Shown one piece after another: positions 44,905 to 54,588 of a stretch of 64,000 nt of DNA. Below the pieces are notes generated by a model that was not told the origin of the DNA, did no database searches, and saw only the letters and a program-made list of their open reading frames with translations. The stretch covers positions 62,001 to 126,000 of the forward strand of contig NZ_JAAJBU010000003.1 in assembly GCF_011392125.1 (NCBI RefSeq), read 5' to 3'. A program made the position numbers and the translations under genes. Within the stretch, counting starts at the first letter, position 1, and every line of letters begins with the position of its first letter. The stretch comes from Flavobacterium lotistagni (GTDB lineage: Bacteria > Bacteroidota > Bacteroidia > Flavobacteriales > Flavobacteriaceae).

Positions 44905-45957
44905 ATGCAGCATTTCCACGCCAATGAACATCCGCACCGCCGATACAATCCTTTGCTCGGGGAATGGATTTTGGTTTCTCCGCACCGCGCCAAACGGCCA
45001 TGGCAAGGGCAAAACGAAACGCTACTCGAAGAGACCAAGCCGGAATACGACCCGAATTGTTATCTCTGTGCCGGAAATATTCGCGCCAATGGCATCCAAA
45101 ACGAACACTATACAGATTGTTTCGTTTTCGAGAATGATTTTTCTGCTTTACTCAAAGATGAAGTAACTTTTGATAAGGCACCATCAGAATTGTTTCAACT
45201 CAAACCCGAGCGCGGCATCAATAAAGTAATTTGTTTTTCACCGAAGCACCATCTTACCCTGCCGGAAATGGCAGTAGATGAAATTGAAAAAGTGGTGCAA
45301 GTTTGGAAAGCGCAATACCTCGAACTCGGCAGTCTTGATTATATCAATTATGTTCAGATTTTCGAGAATAAAGGCAGTATCATGGGCTGCAGTAATCCAC
45401 ATCCGCACGGACAAATTTGGGCGCAGTCTTCTTTGCCGACACAAATAGAAAAAACGCAGAAAAACCTATCAATCTATTATCAAAAACACAAAACCAGTTT
45501 GCTTGCAGATTATCTCAAAGAAGAACTCAAGCAACAGCAACGCATTGTTATAGAGAACACACATTTTGTAGCGCTAGTTCCATTCTGGGCCATTTGGCCT
45601 TATGAAACACTTATTATCAGTAAGAGGCATTTTGGCAGTATCATCGCGATGACTGCTGAAGAGACCACTGCATTTGCCGAAATCATCAAGAGCCTGACCA
45701 CCAAATACGACAATCTTTTTGAAACGTCATTTCCGTATTCTTCAGGTATTCACCAAGCACCGACTGATAGAATTGCTCATCCTGAATGGCATTTCCACAT
45801 GCATTTTTATCCGCCATTATTGCGCAGTGCGAGCATTAAGAAATTCATGGTTGGCTATGAAATGTTAGGCGAGGCGCAGCGTGATCTCTCGCCAGAGCAA
45901 AGTGCTCAAATTTTAAGGGAACTTCCAACCATTCACTATAAAACTAAAAACCTTTGA
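44905..45957 (+). CDS. galT: galactose-1-phosphate uridylyltransferase
   Basis: Second Leloir step, swapping UDP between glucose-1-P and galactose-1-P. 350 residues. HRRYNPLLGEWILVSPHR at the N-terminus, YLCAGNIRANG, and the active-site histidine triad GCSNPHPHGQIWAQ at about residues 158-171. EWHFHMHFYPPLLR near the C-terminus binds metal. galE is not in the window. One base separates it from the symporter gene. Confidence 0.97.
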   Translation: MQHFHANEHPHRRYNPLLGEWILVSPHRAKRPWQGQNETLLEETKPEYDPNCYLCAGNIRANGIQNEHYTDCFVFENDFSALLKDEVTFDKAPSELFQLKPERGINKVICFSPKHHLTLPEMAVDEIEKVVQVWKAQYLELGSLDYINYVQIFENKGSIMGCSNPHPHGQIWAQSSLPTQIEKTQKNLSIYYQKHKTSLLADYLKEELKQQQRIVIENTHFVALVPFWAIWPYETLIISKRHFGSIIAMTAEETTAFAEIIKSLTTKYDNLFETSFPYSSGIHQAPTDRIAHPEWHFHMHFYPPLLRSASIKKFMVGYEMLGEAQRDLSPEQSAQILRELPTIHYKTKNL

Positions 45958-45958
45958 C

Positions 45959-47629
45959 ATGAACACTTTAGCGCTTCAGGACTATATAGTTTTCTTATTG
46001 TATTTTGTGATTATTGTGGCTTATGCCCTCTGGATTTATCGCCGAAAAAAACAAGTACAAACCACCAGCAATGACTATTTTTTAGCCGAAGGTTCGCTCA
46101 CATGGTGGGCCATTGGCGCTTCGTTGATTGCCAGTAACATTAGTGCTGAGCAATTCATAGGAATGAGTGGCAGCGGATTCAAAATGGGTTTGGCCATTGC
46201 CACTTATGAATGGATGGCGGCCGCTACACTGATCATCGTTGCGGTGTTTTTCATGCCGGTTTATCTGAAGAACAAAATTTTCACCATGCCGCAATACTTG
46301 AACAAACGCTACAATAGCAATGTGGCTATGATCATGGCGGTGTTTTGGCTGTTGCTGTATGTCTTGGTGAACCTAACGTCAATTCTGTATTTGGGTGCGC
46401 TCGCCATCAGTAGTATTTCAGGTTTAGATATTTCCTTATGCATGGTTTTTCTGGCTTTTTTCGCGGTAATGATTACCCTTGGCGGAATGAAAGTGATTGG
46501 TTACACCGATGTGATTCAGGTGTTCTTCCTGATTTTAGGCGGATTGGTGACCACTTATTTAGCCCTTAATTTGGTTGCGGAAGAATTTGGATCGTCGGGT
46601 GTCATTAGTGGTTTTAGCCTGATGACCCAACATGCCAGCGACCATTTCCATATGATTTTTGAGCAGTCGAATCCGAATTATATCGATTTGCCAGGGCTTT
46701 CGGTACTCATTGGCGGAATGCTAATCATCAATCTGAATTATTGGGGATGCAACCAATATATTACCCAACGCGCTCTTGGAGCAGATTTAAAAACTGCCCG
46801 AAGCGGAATTTTGTTTGCAGCCTTTTTGAAATTGCTCATGCCGGTCATTGTTGTTTTACCCGGAATTGCGGCGTATGTATTGTACCAGAACGGTCATTTT
46901 CAGACCGAACTTTTACAAGAAGGTAGCGTGAATCCTGACCGTGCTTATCCCATCTTGCTGAATTTGCTTCCGGTAGGGCTCAAAGGACTTTCGTTTGCTG
47001 CTTTGACTGCTGCTATTGTGGCTTCATTGGCAGGAAAAGCCAACAGTATCGCTACGATTTTTACTTTAGATATCTATAAAACCAAGATCAATGTAACGGC
47101 CGATGAAAAGAAGTTGGTCAGCATCGGAAAGCTTACCATTCTTTTTGCCATGCTCATCGCGGTGCTGGTAGCCCCATTTTTAGGGATTGACAAAAAAGGC
47201 GGTTTTCAATACATTCAGGAATACACTGGTTTTGTCAGTCCGGGTGTTTTTGCCATGTTTCTTTTAGGGTTCTTCTGGAAAAAAACCACTTCCAATGCGG
47301 CTCTGTTTGCTACTATTGGCGGATTTGTATTGTCGATTGTTTTCAAGTTCATGCCAATATTTACAGACTTGTCCTTTTTAAATCCGTATGGGTTTTCGGT
47401 GCCTAATGCAGACGGTATTTATGAGATTCCATTTATTGACCGTATGGGTTTTGTGTTCGGAATTTGTGTCGTCGGGATGTATTTCATCAGTCAGTACGAA
47501 AACCGTCAAGGCCTCACCCCGAATGGGCTTGAAGTAGATCAGAAAATGTTTAAGATGTCGCCTTCTTTTGTGGTGGGCATGCTCGTTATCTTATCGATTC
47601 TAGCGGTGCTTTACACGGTTTTTTGGTAA
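45959..47629 (+). CDS. sodium/solute symporter, SGLT family, probable galactose importer
   Basis: 556 residues with about 14 hydrophobic segments. Family marks: FLAEGSLTWWAIGASLIASNISAEQFIGMSG near residue 40, and WGCNQYITQRALGADL near residue 262, a sugar-SSS signature. As the last gene of the galactan unit it most likely imports galactose, replacing the SusCD and PTS routes. The stop is 3 bases from the stop of the convergent umuD, with no terminator between. Confidence 0.93.
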   Translation: MNTLALQDYIVFLLYFVIIVAYALWIYRRKKQVQTTSNDYFLAEGSLTWWAIGASLIASNISAEQFIGMSGSGFKMGLAIATYEWMAAATLIIVAVFFMPVYLKNKIFTMPQYLNKRYNSNVAMIMAVFWLLLYVLVNLTSILYLGALAISSISGLDISLCMVFLAFFAVMITLGGMKVIGYTDVIQVFFLILGGLVTTYLALNLVAEEFGSSGVISGFSLMTQHASDHFHMIFEQSNPNYIDLPGLSVLIGGMLIINLNYWGCNQYITQRALGADLKTARSGILFAAFLKLLMPVIVVLPGIAAYVLYQNGHFQTELLQEGSVNPDRAYPILLNLLPVGLKGLSFAALTAAIVASLAGKANSIATIFTLDIYKTKINVTADEKKLVSIGKLTILFAMLIAVLVAPFLGIDKKGGFQYIQEYTGFVSPGVFAMFLLGFFWKKTTSNAALFATIGGFVLSIVFKFMPIFTDLSFLNPYGFSVPNADGIYEIPFIDRMGFVFGICVVGMYFISQYENRQGLTPNGLEVDQKMFKMSPSFVVGMLVILSILAVLYTVFW

Positions 47630-47632
47630 AAT

Positions 47633-48061
47633 TCAAACCTTTTTAATTACATAAGTCACGATACCCCAAATAATGAGTGTGCTTTCGTCGCTCACTTTGA
47701 TCGGCTCGTATTTCGGATTTTCCGGCAGCAGCCACAAGCCCTCTTTTTTCTTTGATAGTCGTTTGACGGTAAATTCGCCATCGATAAAACACACTGCTAT
47801 TTTCTTATCGGCGGGTTCCAAACTGCGGTCTACCACGAGCACATCTTTGTCGTCAATACCGGCACCGCTCATCGAATGGCCTTCCACACGAATATAGAAA
47901 GTAGCCAGCGGATTTTCAGACAAAGCCTTGTTGAGGTCGATTTTGTTTTCCATGAAATCCAAAGCTGGAGAGGGAAATCCTGCTGAAACGCCGTAGTCGA
48001 AATACGGAATTTCTATTTCGCTCTGCAAATCAGGTTGTATAAAAGTGAGTTTTACCGGCAT
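47633..48061 (-). CDS. umuD: UmuD-like autoproteolytic subunit of translesion polymerase
   Basis: 142 residues, peptidase S24 fold without a DNA-binding domain. Cleavage pair Ala27-Gly28 in GVSAGFPSP, nucleophile Ser in GHSMSGAGI and general-base Lys in FTVKRL. RecA filaments should trigger self-cleavage to activate the polymerase. It starts within the last 10 bases of umuC and is downstream of it, the reverse of the E. coli umuDC order. Confidence 0.92.
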   Translation of the reverse strand: MPVKLTFIQPDLQSEIEIPYFDYGVSAGFPSPALDFMENKIDLNKALSENPLATFYIRVEGHSMSGAGIDDKDVLVVDRSLEPADKKIAVCFIDGEFTVKRLSKKKEGLWLLPENPKYEPIKVSDESTLIIWGIVTYVIKKV

Positions 48062-49329
48062 GTTATGGTCAGGATTTCATCAAAACGAGTGGTGTATTTC
48101 GGGGAAAGTTTCTCTTGCTTCATGTTCCAGGTTTTCTCGCCTTGGGTGCCGATTTTTACTTTGCGTTCTCCGATTTTTTGGTTCAAGTGATCCATGGCCT
48201 GCATGAGTTTGAGGTGTTTCGGGTTTTCATCGGCAAACAAATCGAACTGTTTTTCATTTTCAGGGCACAACTGGCTCACAATCACGCCGGCTTTAGCAAA
48301 AATTAAATCAGGATTTCTACGATATATCTCAGTCAATAAATGAACAGCAGTTTGCACGAGCGTCAAGGTAGATTGAGTCGCAAATGGCAGCGTCATGAGT
48401 TGCTGATAACCGCGGCTTTTTCTTTTTCCGTCGGGGTAATCGACCGTTTTTAAAAACACATAGACTGTTTGGCAACATGATTTTTGCGCGCGCAATTTCT
48501 CGGCACATACTGAAGCAAAAGTCGAAACGCGTTCGCGTAGCGCATCGAAATCATTCAGTGCCTTCGGAAAACTTCGGGTCACAGCAATGGTCTTTTTTTC
48601 AGTCAGCGGCGCTTCGAGTTCTAAGACCGATTGGCCTTCGAGCTCATTCACCAAGCGCAAACCCACTACACCCATTTGCAGTTTGATCCAAGCGCGATGT
48701 CTCGGATCGACAAAATCATAAGCGGTATAAATGTTTCGGTCTTTCATTTTTTTACTTAGCCGAAATCCAATGCCCCAAACATCTTCAATTTTCGTCCATT
48801 TGAGCGCCTTGATACGCTTCTTATCGGTGTCTATAACGTGTACGCCTGAGGTTTGCTTCGGAAATTTGCGTGCAATTTTGTTGGCTACTTTCGATAAAGC
48901 CTTCGTTGGAGCCACGCCTACACAAACCGGAATACTCAGCCATTTCAGAATTCTATTTCTCATCTGCAGGCCATAATCGTGGTAATCAAGATTTTCATCC
49001 AATCCGTCAAAATTCAAGAAAGCCTCATCGATACTATATTCCTCCACATTCGGGGTAAACTGCCGCAGGATATCAAAAACACGTTGGCTCAAATCGCCAT
49101 ACAAAGCATAATTCGAAGAAAAAACATGCACTTTACTTTGACGCAACTGCTCACGCACCTGAAATTCTGGAGCGCCCATCGGAATACCGAGCACTTTGGC
49201 CTCATCGCTTCTAGAAATAATGCAACCGTCGTTGTTCGAGAGCACGGCAATAGGCTTCCCGACCAATCCGGGTTGAAACAGCCGCTCGCAGGAAGCGTAA
49301 AAATTATTGCAGTCTACCAGTGCATACAT
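48052..49329 (-). CDS. umuC: Y-family DNA polymerase, UmuC type
   Basis: 425 residues. Palm motifs ALVDCNNFYASCER (first metal Asp), VLSNNDGCIISRS, and EEYSIDEAFLNF with the catalytic Asp-Glu. The helix-hairpin-helix thumb (IEDVWGIGFRLSKKM) and little finger follow, and a UmuC-specific C-terminal part ends near SPKYTTRFDEIL. Translesion synthesis after DNA damage. A TGATAA-TTTT-TTATCA inverted repeat 42 bases upstream could be an operator. Confidence 0.95.
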   Translation of the reverse strand: MYALVDCNNFYASCERLFQPGLVGKPIAVLSNNDGCIISRSDEAKVLGIPMGAPEFQVREQLRQSKVHVFSSNYALYGDLSQRVFDILRQFTPNVEEYSIDEAFLNFDGLDENLDYHDYGLQMRNRILKWLSIPVCVGVAPTKALSKVANKIARKFPKQTSGVHVIDTDKKRIKALKWTKIEDVWGIGFRLSKKMKDRNIYTAYDFVDPRHRAWIKLQMGVVGLRLVNELEGQSVLELEAPLTEKKTIAVTRSFPKALNDFDALRERVSTFASVCAEKLRAQKSCCQTVYVFLKTVDYPDGKRKSRGYQQLMTLPFATQSTLTLVQTAVHLLTEIYRRNPDLIFAKAGVIVSQLCPENEKQFDLFADENPKHLKLMQAMDHLNQKIGERKVKIGTQGEKTWNMKQEKLSPKYTTRFDEILTITCR

Positions 49330-49370
49330 GAGGTAAATTTACGGCTTCCGAAAGTTAATTTTTTGGCTGT

Positions 49371-49386
49371 TGATAATTTTTTATCA
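49371..49386. promoter_or_regulatory. inverted repeat upstream of umuC
   Basis: TGATAATTTTTTATCA: 6-bp arms TGATAA and TTATCA with a 4-base spacer, 42 bases upstream of the umuC ATG. Placed like an operator, but AT-rich and unproven. Confidence 0.35.
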
Positions 49387-49405
49387 TATCAGCGGTATCG
49401 TTAAG

Positions 49406-49470
49406 TTTTGGAGCTGTTTCCCGCTTTTCGCAGTGCACGGCACTTTGCTGCAATCGGGGCTAGGGCTATA
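49406..49470 (+). repeat. intergenic palindromic repeat, type C copy 2
   Basis: GGAGCTGTTTCCCGCT at the left and CAATCGGGGCTAGGGCT at the right, as in the copy after bioA. The central part is shorter and diverged. Confidence 0.75.
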
Positions 49471-49494
49471 TCTTGACTCGGCAGTTATTTGCAT

Positions 49495-49521
49495 AAAAAA
49501 ACCATCAGGAATTCTGATGGT
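49495..49521 (-). terminator. terminator of the nuo operon
   Basis: Perfect 8-bp stem ACCATCAG/CTGATGGT with a 5-base loop. On the minus strand it is followed by a run of Ts. It lies 26 bases after the nuoN stop. Confidence 0.88.
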
Positions 49522-49547
49522 CATTTTTATATTTGATTGTGTTAGGT

Positions 49548-50918
49548 TTATCCTAGCAAATCCATTACCAAAGAAGGGAATAATCCGAGGGCCAAGTTCA
49601 AAAGAATTGACACGATGGCTACTCCGTATATCAATACTGGTGTTCCGGTTCTGGCTTTATCAGCTTCTTTGGTGTACATGGCCAAAATCAGTTTGAAATA
49701 ATAGCCCACGCTAATAATCGAATTGACTACGGCAACAATCACCAACACCAGATAACCGGCCTGAATGGTTTGGCTAAACAGAGTCAATTTGGCAAAGAAA
49801 CCAGCAAAAATTGGAATTCCCGCCATCGACAGTAAAGCACCAGTAAGGATGGCCGCCAACAAAGGATTGGTTTTTCCAAGGCCATGAAAGTTCACGATAT
49901 CTTCGTTGTCGCGGTTTTTACAAACATACAGAATCACGGCAAAAGCAGCAATTCCCGAGAGCGAATAGGCCGCAGCATAATACAACAAATTGCCGGCAGA
50001 ATTATTTGTACTGAGCAACGTCATGAGCATGTAACCCGCGTGAGAAATTCCCGAGAAAGCCAACATTCTTTTGACATTTGCTTGCTTGAGGGCCATGATA
50101 TTTCCGACAGTCATCGAAGCCATTGAAACGATAACCACAACGATTTGATATTGATAAGAAATCTCGGCATTCATGGCAGTGAGCAGTTTAAATAAAGTAG
50201 CCATCGCGGTCACTTTCGCCAAAGTACTCATCGTAGCGGTAGTCAGCGCTGGTGAACCTTCATAAACATCCGGCGCCCAAAAATGGAACGGCACTGCCGC
50301 AATTTTGAAGAACATTCCTATGGTCACTAGTGCTATTCCGATAGGGAACCAAATAGGCAATTCGGCAGAGCGCGAGAGTTCGGCAATTTCTGTAGTGTCA
50401 AAAGTGCCCATCGCGCCGTAAATCATACAAATCCCGAACAAAATAATTCCCGATGCGAATGAACCCAATAAGAAATATTTCATTCCAGCTTCGTTGCTTT
50501 TCAAGTTCAAACGGCTGCTGGCAGCCAAGATGTAGAGCGAAATAGACAATACTTCAATCCCTAAAAAGAACATCGCTAAATTTCCGAACGATACCATCGC
50601 AACGGCTCCTGAAAGCAAGAATATTTTGATAGCAATAAAATCCGATAGTTTGCTTTGGTGGCTTTCGTAAAAGTTGTGGCTTAGCGCGATTAAGAAAATC
50701 GTCAGGACGATGAACAAACTTGAAAACGAAACCGAAAACGCATTCACGGCAATCATATTCCCGTAGTAACTTCCGGGCATATTATACTCGGAAACCGTTA
50801 AGGCCAAAACGCCTAAAAGCCCAAGAATAGTAGCCGGAACGAGCAGTTTGCGCAGATTGATAATCTCAAATAAAAGGCATAAAACACCTAATCCTACTAA
50901 AGCTATTAATGTATTCAT
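49548..50918 (-). CDS. nuoN: NADH-quinone oxidoreductase subunit N
   Basis: 456 residues, about 13-14 transmembrane helices. One of three antiporter-like proton-pumping subunits of complex I. The core MFFKIAAVPFHFWAPDVYEGSPALTTATMSTLAK holds the conserved Lys residues, and ANVKRMLAFSGISHAGYML a second. Last gene of the operon; terminator 26 bases on. Confidence 0.96.
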   Translation of the reverse strand: MNTLIALVGLGVLCLLFEIINLRKLLVPATILGLLGVLALTVSEYNMPGSYYGNMIAVNAFSVSFSSLFIVLTIFLIALSHNFYESHQSKLSDFIAIKIFLLSGAVAMVSFGNLAMFFLGIEVLSISLYILAASSRLNLKSNEAGMKYFLLGSFASGIILFGICMIYGAMGTFDTTEIAELSRSAELPIWFPIGIALVTIGMFFKIAAVPFHFWAPDVYEGSPALTTATMSTLAKVTAMATLFKLLTAMNAEISYQYQIVVVIVSMASMTVGNIMALKQANVKRMLAFSGISHAGYMLMTLLSTNNSAGNLLYYAAAYSLSGIAAFAVILYVCKNRDNEDIVNFHGLGKTNPLLAAILTGALLSMAGIPIFAGFFAKLTLFSQTIQAGYLVLVIVAVVNSIISVGYYFKLILAMYTKEADKARTGTPVLIYGVAIVSILLNLALGLFPSLVMDLLG

Positions 50919-50933
50919 TTTTTTATTTGACAG

Positions 50934-52370
50934 TTATCGGTTGATGTGAATTAAGATATTTTCGATACTGGGCGAAATCAAATCGGTAATCGGTTTAGAG
51001 TACAACCCAAAGAAGAACAAAACCGCTACGATGAGCACTAGCAATAGACCTTCGTTGAAAGTAACATCGGCAAAAGGTTTCGCATTCACCTCGCCGAGCA
51101 TCGCGTGTTGGAACATTTTAAGCATATAATAAGCGCCGAGGATAATAGTCAATCCGCCCAAAATGGCAAAGCCCAAATTCACTTGGAACAAACTGTAGAG
51201 CACCGTAAATTCTCCCACGAAATTAAAAGTCGAAGGCAAGGCTACAGAAGCCAAAACCAACAATAAAAACATTGAGGTGAATTTAGGAGTTTGCTGACGG
51301 ATACCGCCCATTTCAGCAATCAAACGGGTTTCATATCGTCTGAAAATAATCTCCGCGACGAAGAACAAGCCAACGACTGTAAAACCGTGTGCAATCATTT
51401 GCAAAACTGCACCGCGCAACCCATCTAAAGTAAGTGTGTAAGCTCCGGCAGCGATTAACCCTACGTGAGCCAGTGAAGAATAAGCCAATAATTTCTTTAA
51501 ATCTTTTTGTCTTAAAGCGACAATTGATCCGTAGATGACCCCGGCGACACTTAATCCAATCAATACATATTGATGCCCTTTAGCAGCGAGTGGCGCAATC
51601 GGCAATTGCCAACGCAAAACGCTGTACAATCCCATTTTGAGCATGATTCCTGAAAGCAACATCGTGCCCACGGTTGGTGCTTTTTGATAGACTTTCGCCT
51701 GCCAAGTATGGAAAGGAATAATCGGGATTTTGATTGCATAAGCTAAGAAGAATGCCATGAAAATCCAGAACTGCTGTGCGCAAGACAAACGCAATTGGTA
51801 CAAATCGGTCAGTAAGAAACTACCGGCCTGTAAGTATAGATACACAAAACCGGTCAGCATAAACAGCGAACCGCCCAAGGTGTAGATAAAGAATTTCAGT
51901 ACCGCCTTTTTGCGCTCTTCCGCATCGCCATTGCCCCAAAGCAGCGCAATGAAATAGATTGGAATCAGCGCCAATTCCCAGAAGATGTAATACAACAATC
52001 CATCGGCCGCTAAGAAAGTTCCAGCCATCGCAAACGACATGAAAAGAATCAAAGCATAAATCGAACGCGCATTCTTGTAATCATTTCCGAAACCTGAAAA
52101 GACGATCATCGGAGTCAGTGCCGTGGTCAGCAACAACATTGCCATCGCCAAACCGTCGGTCTTTAAAGCGAACGCGATATTAGGCTTGGTAATCCAGGCG
52201 GCGGTGTAATCCAGGTTCACTCCGGCTTCCAGTAGGTTCAATAGATAGAGGCTGTAGCCAAAAGCACCAAGGGAAAACAGCAAAGCTACTTTAGAAGCGA
52301 GTTTGTCTCCCGAAAGGTAAGTGGCCAGTGCGCCGACTAAAAGAAGAACTAATAAGTAAATGACATCCAT
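50934..52370 (-). CDS. nuoM: NADH-quinone oxidoreductase subunit M
   Basis: 478 residues, about 14 transmembrane helices. Antiporter-like proton-pumping subunit of complex I. Conserved FWELALIPIYFIALLWG with the buried Glu, AYAIKIPIIPFHTWQAKVYQKAPTVGTMLLSG and KDLKKLLAYSSLAHVG. 15 bases before nuoN and 9 after nuoL. Confidence 0.96.
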   Translation of the reverse strand: MDVIYLLVLLLVGALATYLSGDKLASKVALLFSLGAFGYSLYLLNLLEAGVNLDYTAAWITKPNIAFALKTDGLAMAMLLLTTALTPMIVFSGFGNDYKNARSIYALILFMSFAMAGTFLAADGLLYYIFWELALIPIYFIALLWGNGDAEERKKAVLKFFIYTLGGSLFMLTGFVYLYLQAGSFLLTDLYQLRLSCAQQFWIFMAFFLAYAIKIPIIPFHTWQAKVYQKAPTVGTMLLSGIMLKMGLYSVLRWQLPIAPLAAKGHQYVLIGLSVAGVIYGSIVALRQKDLKKLLAYSSLAHVGLIAAGAYTLTLDGLRGAVLQMIAHGFTVVGLFFVAEIIFRRYETRLIAEMGGIRQQTPKFTSMFLLLVLASVALPSTFNFVGEFTVLYSLFQVNLGFAILGGLTIILGAYYMLKMFQHAMLGEVNAKPFADVTFNEGLLLVLIVAVLFFFGLYSKPITDLISPSIENILIHINR

Positions 52371-52379
52371 CAGTATAAA

Positions 52380-54260
52380 TTATTGAGCTAAGAATAAATA
52401 GGAAATGATCGCGATAACTCCCAAAACAAAGAAGAACAAATACAAACCGATGTTTCCGTTCTGCACTTTGCGGCCTTGTGCACCGAGCACCATAGTGGCT
52501 TTGCCCAGTCCGAAAACAAAACCTGAAACCGCGGTTTCGATATAATCACGGAAAAAGCGTGATAGGGCGTTGATGGGCTTTACAAATAGAAATTCGTAAA
52601 CTTCATCGACGTAATATTTATCGTAAAGCACTTTTGAAAAGCCAGTAATCTGTGCGTCTTCTTCAGGCAATTGTCCTTGTTTGGCGTATTTCATATAAGC
52701 TATGGCAATACCGATGATTCCACCAGCTAAAGCAATTCCCATGAGCATGTATTCAGTCGTGCCCAACACATGTTCTTGGTGTGCCACTGAAAATAAAGGC
52801 GCCAAATAATGGTTGAGCCAAGCGTTTCCAGGCAAATTGATTGCGCCACCGATAGCAGCCAGAATCGCCAAAATAATCAACGGAATGGTAATGAGTTTTG
52901 GGCTCTCGTGCAAATGGTGTTTCTGCTCTTCCGTGCCGCGGAAATCTTTCCAGAAAGTAAGGAACATCAAACGGAACATATAGAAAGCTGTCATGATCGA
53001 AGCTATCGAACCAATCACCCAAAGTGCAATATTGTGGTGGAAAGCCGTCATCAGGATTTCATCTTTGGACCAGAAACCGGCCAGCGGGAAAATCCCTGAA
53101 ATCGCTAAACTTGAAATTAACATTGTGATATAAGTAATCGGCATCACTTTTTTGAGCCCGCCCATTCTGCGCATGTCTTGCTCGCCGTGCAAAGCGTGGA
53201 TCACCGAGCCCGAACCCAGGAACAAACAAGCTTTAAAGAAAGCGTGCGTGATGACATGGAAAACCGCTACTTGATAAGCACCACAGCCCAAAGCCAGAAA
53301 CATCAAGCCCAATTGGGAAACGGTGGAATATGCGAGTACTTTTTTAATATCGTTCTGAACCAGTGCAATCGTGGCCGCTACCAAAGCAGTTGCAGCGCCT
53401 ATGACAGCAATAATTGTTTGTACTTCTGGCGTCAAGGAGAACAAAAAGTTCATTCTGGTGACCATGAAAATACCGGCGGTTACCATCGTTGCCGCGTGGA
53501 TCAACGCCGAAACCGGAGTTGGGCCAGCCATCGCATCCGGAAGCCAAGTATATAAAGGAATCTGTGCCGATTTACCGCAAGCGCCGATGAACAAGGCCAA
53601 AGCCGCGAGTACAATCCAGTTCGGATTCACACTGTTAGAAGTTTCTAGTGCCGTTTTCAATGTAGCGAAATCGACTGTAGAAAATGCGGCGCCCAGGATG
53701 AAAATTCCGATCAACAATCCTAGATCACCGATACGGTTCATGATGAATGCTTTTTTAGCGGCATCGTTGTATTCTTGGTTTTTGTACCAGAAACCGATCA
53801 ATAAATAGGAGCAGAGTCCGACGCCTTCCCAACCGATGAACATAATCAACAAGTTACTTCCGACCACAAGCGTGATCATAAAGAAAACGAACAGGTTCAG
53901 GTAAGCAAAAAACGTATGCATTTTCTCATCGTCGTGCATGTAACTGATTGAGTACAGGTGGATCAACGAACCAATTCCTGTTACGAACAAAAGCCACAAC
54001 AATGACAATTGGTCTAATAAAAATCCGAAATCGACTTTGAAATTCCCGACTTGAATCCAATCAAAAAGCGCGATTTGAATTGGGGTTTTCGTTGCATTCA
54101 CCTGCATGAAAAGCATCAGCGACACCACAAAAGAAACCGCTACGGATAAAGTTCCGATGGTTCCCGATACGGATTTACCCAAAGTTTTCCCGAAGAAAAC
54201 ATTGATTAAGAAACCCGCAAACGGAGCCAATACCAAGACTAAAGCTAAAGTAGTATCCAT
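52380..54260 (-). CDS. nuoL: NADH-quinone oxidoreductase subunit L
   Basis: 626 residues, the largest antiporter-like subunit, with a long lateral amphipathic helix near its C-terminus. Motifs: FIGWEGVGLCSYLLIGFWY, KSAQIPLYTWLPDAMAGPTPVSALIHAATMV and NDIKKVLAYSTVSQLG. Full length. 6 bases after nuoK. Confidence 0.97.
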   Translation of the reverse strand: MDTTLALVLVLAPFAGFLINVFFGKTLGKSVSGTIGTLSVAVSFVVSLMLFMQVNATKTPIQIALFDWIQVGNFKVDFGFLLDQLSLLWLLFVTGIGSLIHLYSISYMHDDEKMHTFFAYLNLFVFFMITLVVGSNLLIMFIGWEGVGLCSYLLIGFWYKNQEYNDAAKKAFIMNRIGDLGLLIGIFILGAAFSTVDFATLKTALETSNSVNPNWIVLAALALFIGACGKSAQIPLYTWLPDAMAGPTPVSALIHAATMVTAGIFMVTRMNFLFSLTPEVQTIIAVIGAATALVAATIALVQNDIKKVLAYSTVSQLGLMFLALGCGAYQVAVFHVITHAFFKACLFLGSGSVIHALHGEQDMRRMGGLKKVMPITYITMLISSLAISGIFPLAGFWSKDEILMTAFHHNIALWVIGSIASIMTAFYMFRLMFLTFWKDFRGTEEQKHHLHESPKLITIPLIILAILAAIGGAINLPGNAWLNHYLAPLFSVAHQEHVLGTTEYMLMGIALAGGIIGIAIAYMKYAKQGQLPEEDAQITGFSKVLYDKYYVDEVYEFLFVKPINALSRFFRDYIETAVSGFVFGLGKATMVLGAQGRKVQNGNIGLYLFFFVLGVIAIISYLFLAQ

Positions 54261-54266
54261 AGAAAA

Positions 54267-54587
54267 TTATCCTTTTAGTTTTTTGAGGTTATCGATATCG
54301 ATCGAGCCTAAATTCCTGAAAATCGAGACCAGAATGGCCAGCCCGACTGCTACTTCTGCCGCTGCTACTGCCATTGAGAAAAACACGAACACTTGTCCTT
54401 GCGCATCCTGATGATAGGTCGAGAAAGCCACGAACAACAAATTCACCGCGTTGAGCATGATTTCGATTGACATGAACACGATGATGGCGTTTCTTCTGTA
54501 CAACACTCCGAACACGCCAATGCAGAACAAAATGACGCTCAGGAAAATGTAGTTTTCTATACCGATATGGTTTAAGATATTATTCAT
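54267..54587 (-). CDS. nuoK: NADH-quinone oxidoreductase subunit K
   Basis: 106 residues, three transmembrane helices. Conserved buried Glu in [16 protein letters not shown] and a second in [13 protein letters not shown]. Part of the membrane proton path. One base after the nuoJ stop. Confidence 0.96.
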   Translation of the reverse strand: MNNILNHIGIENYIFLSVILFCIGVFGVLYRRNAIIVFMSIEIMLNAVNLLFVAFSTYHQDAQGQVFVFFSMAVAAAEVAVGLAILVSIFRNLGSIDIDNLKKLKG

Positions 54588-54588
54588 C

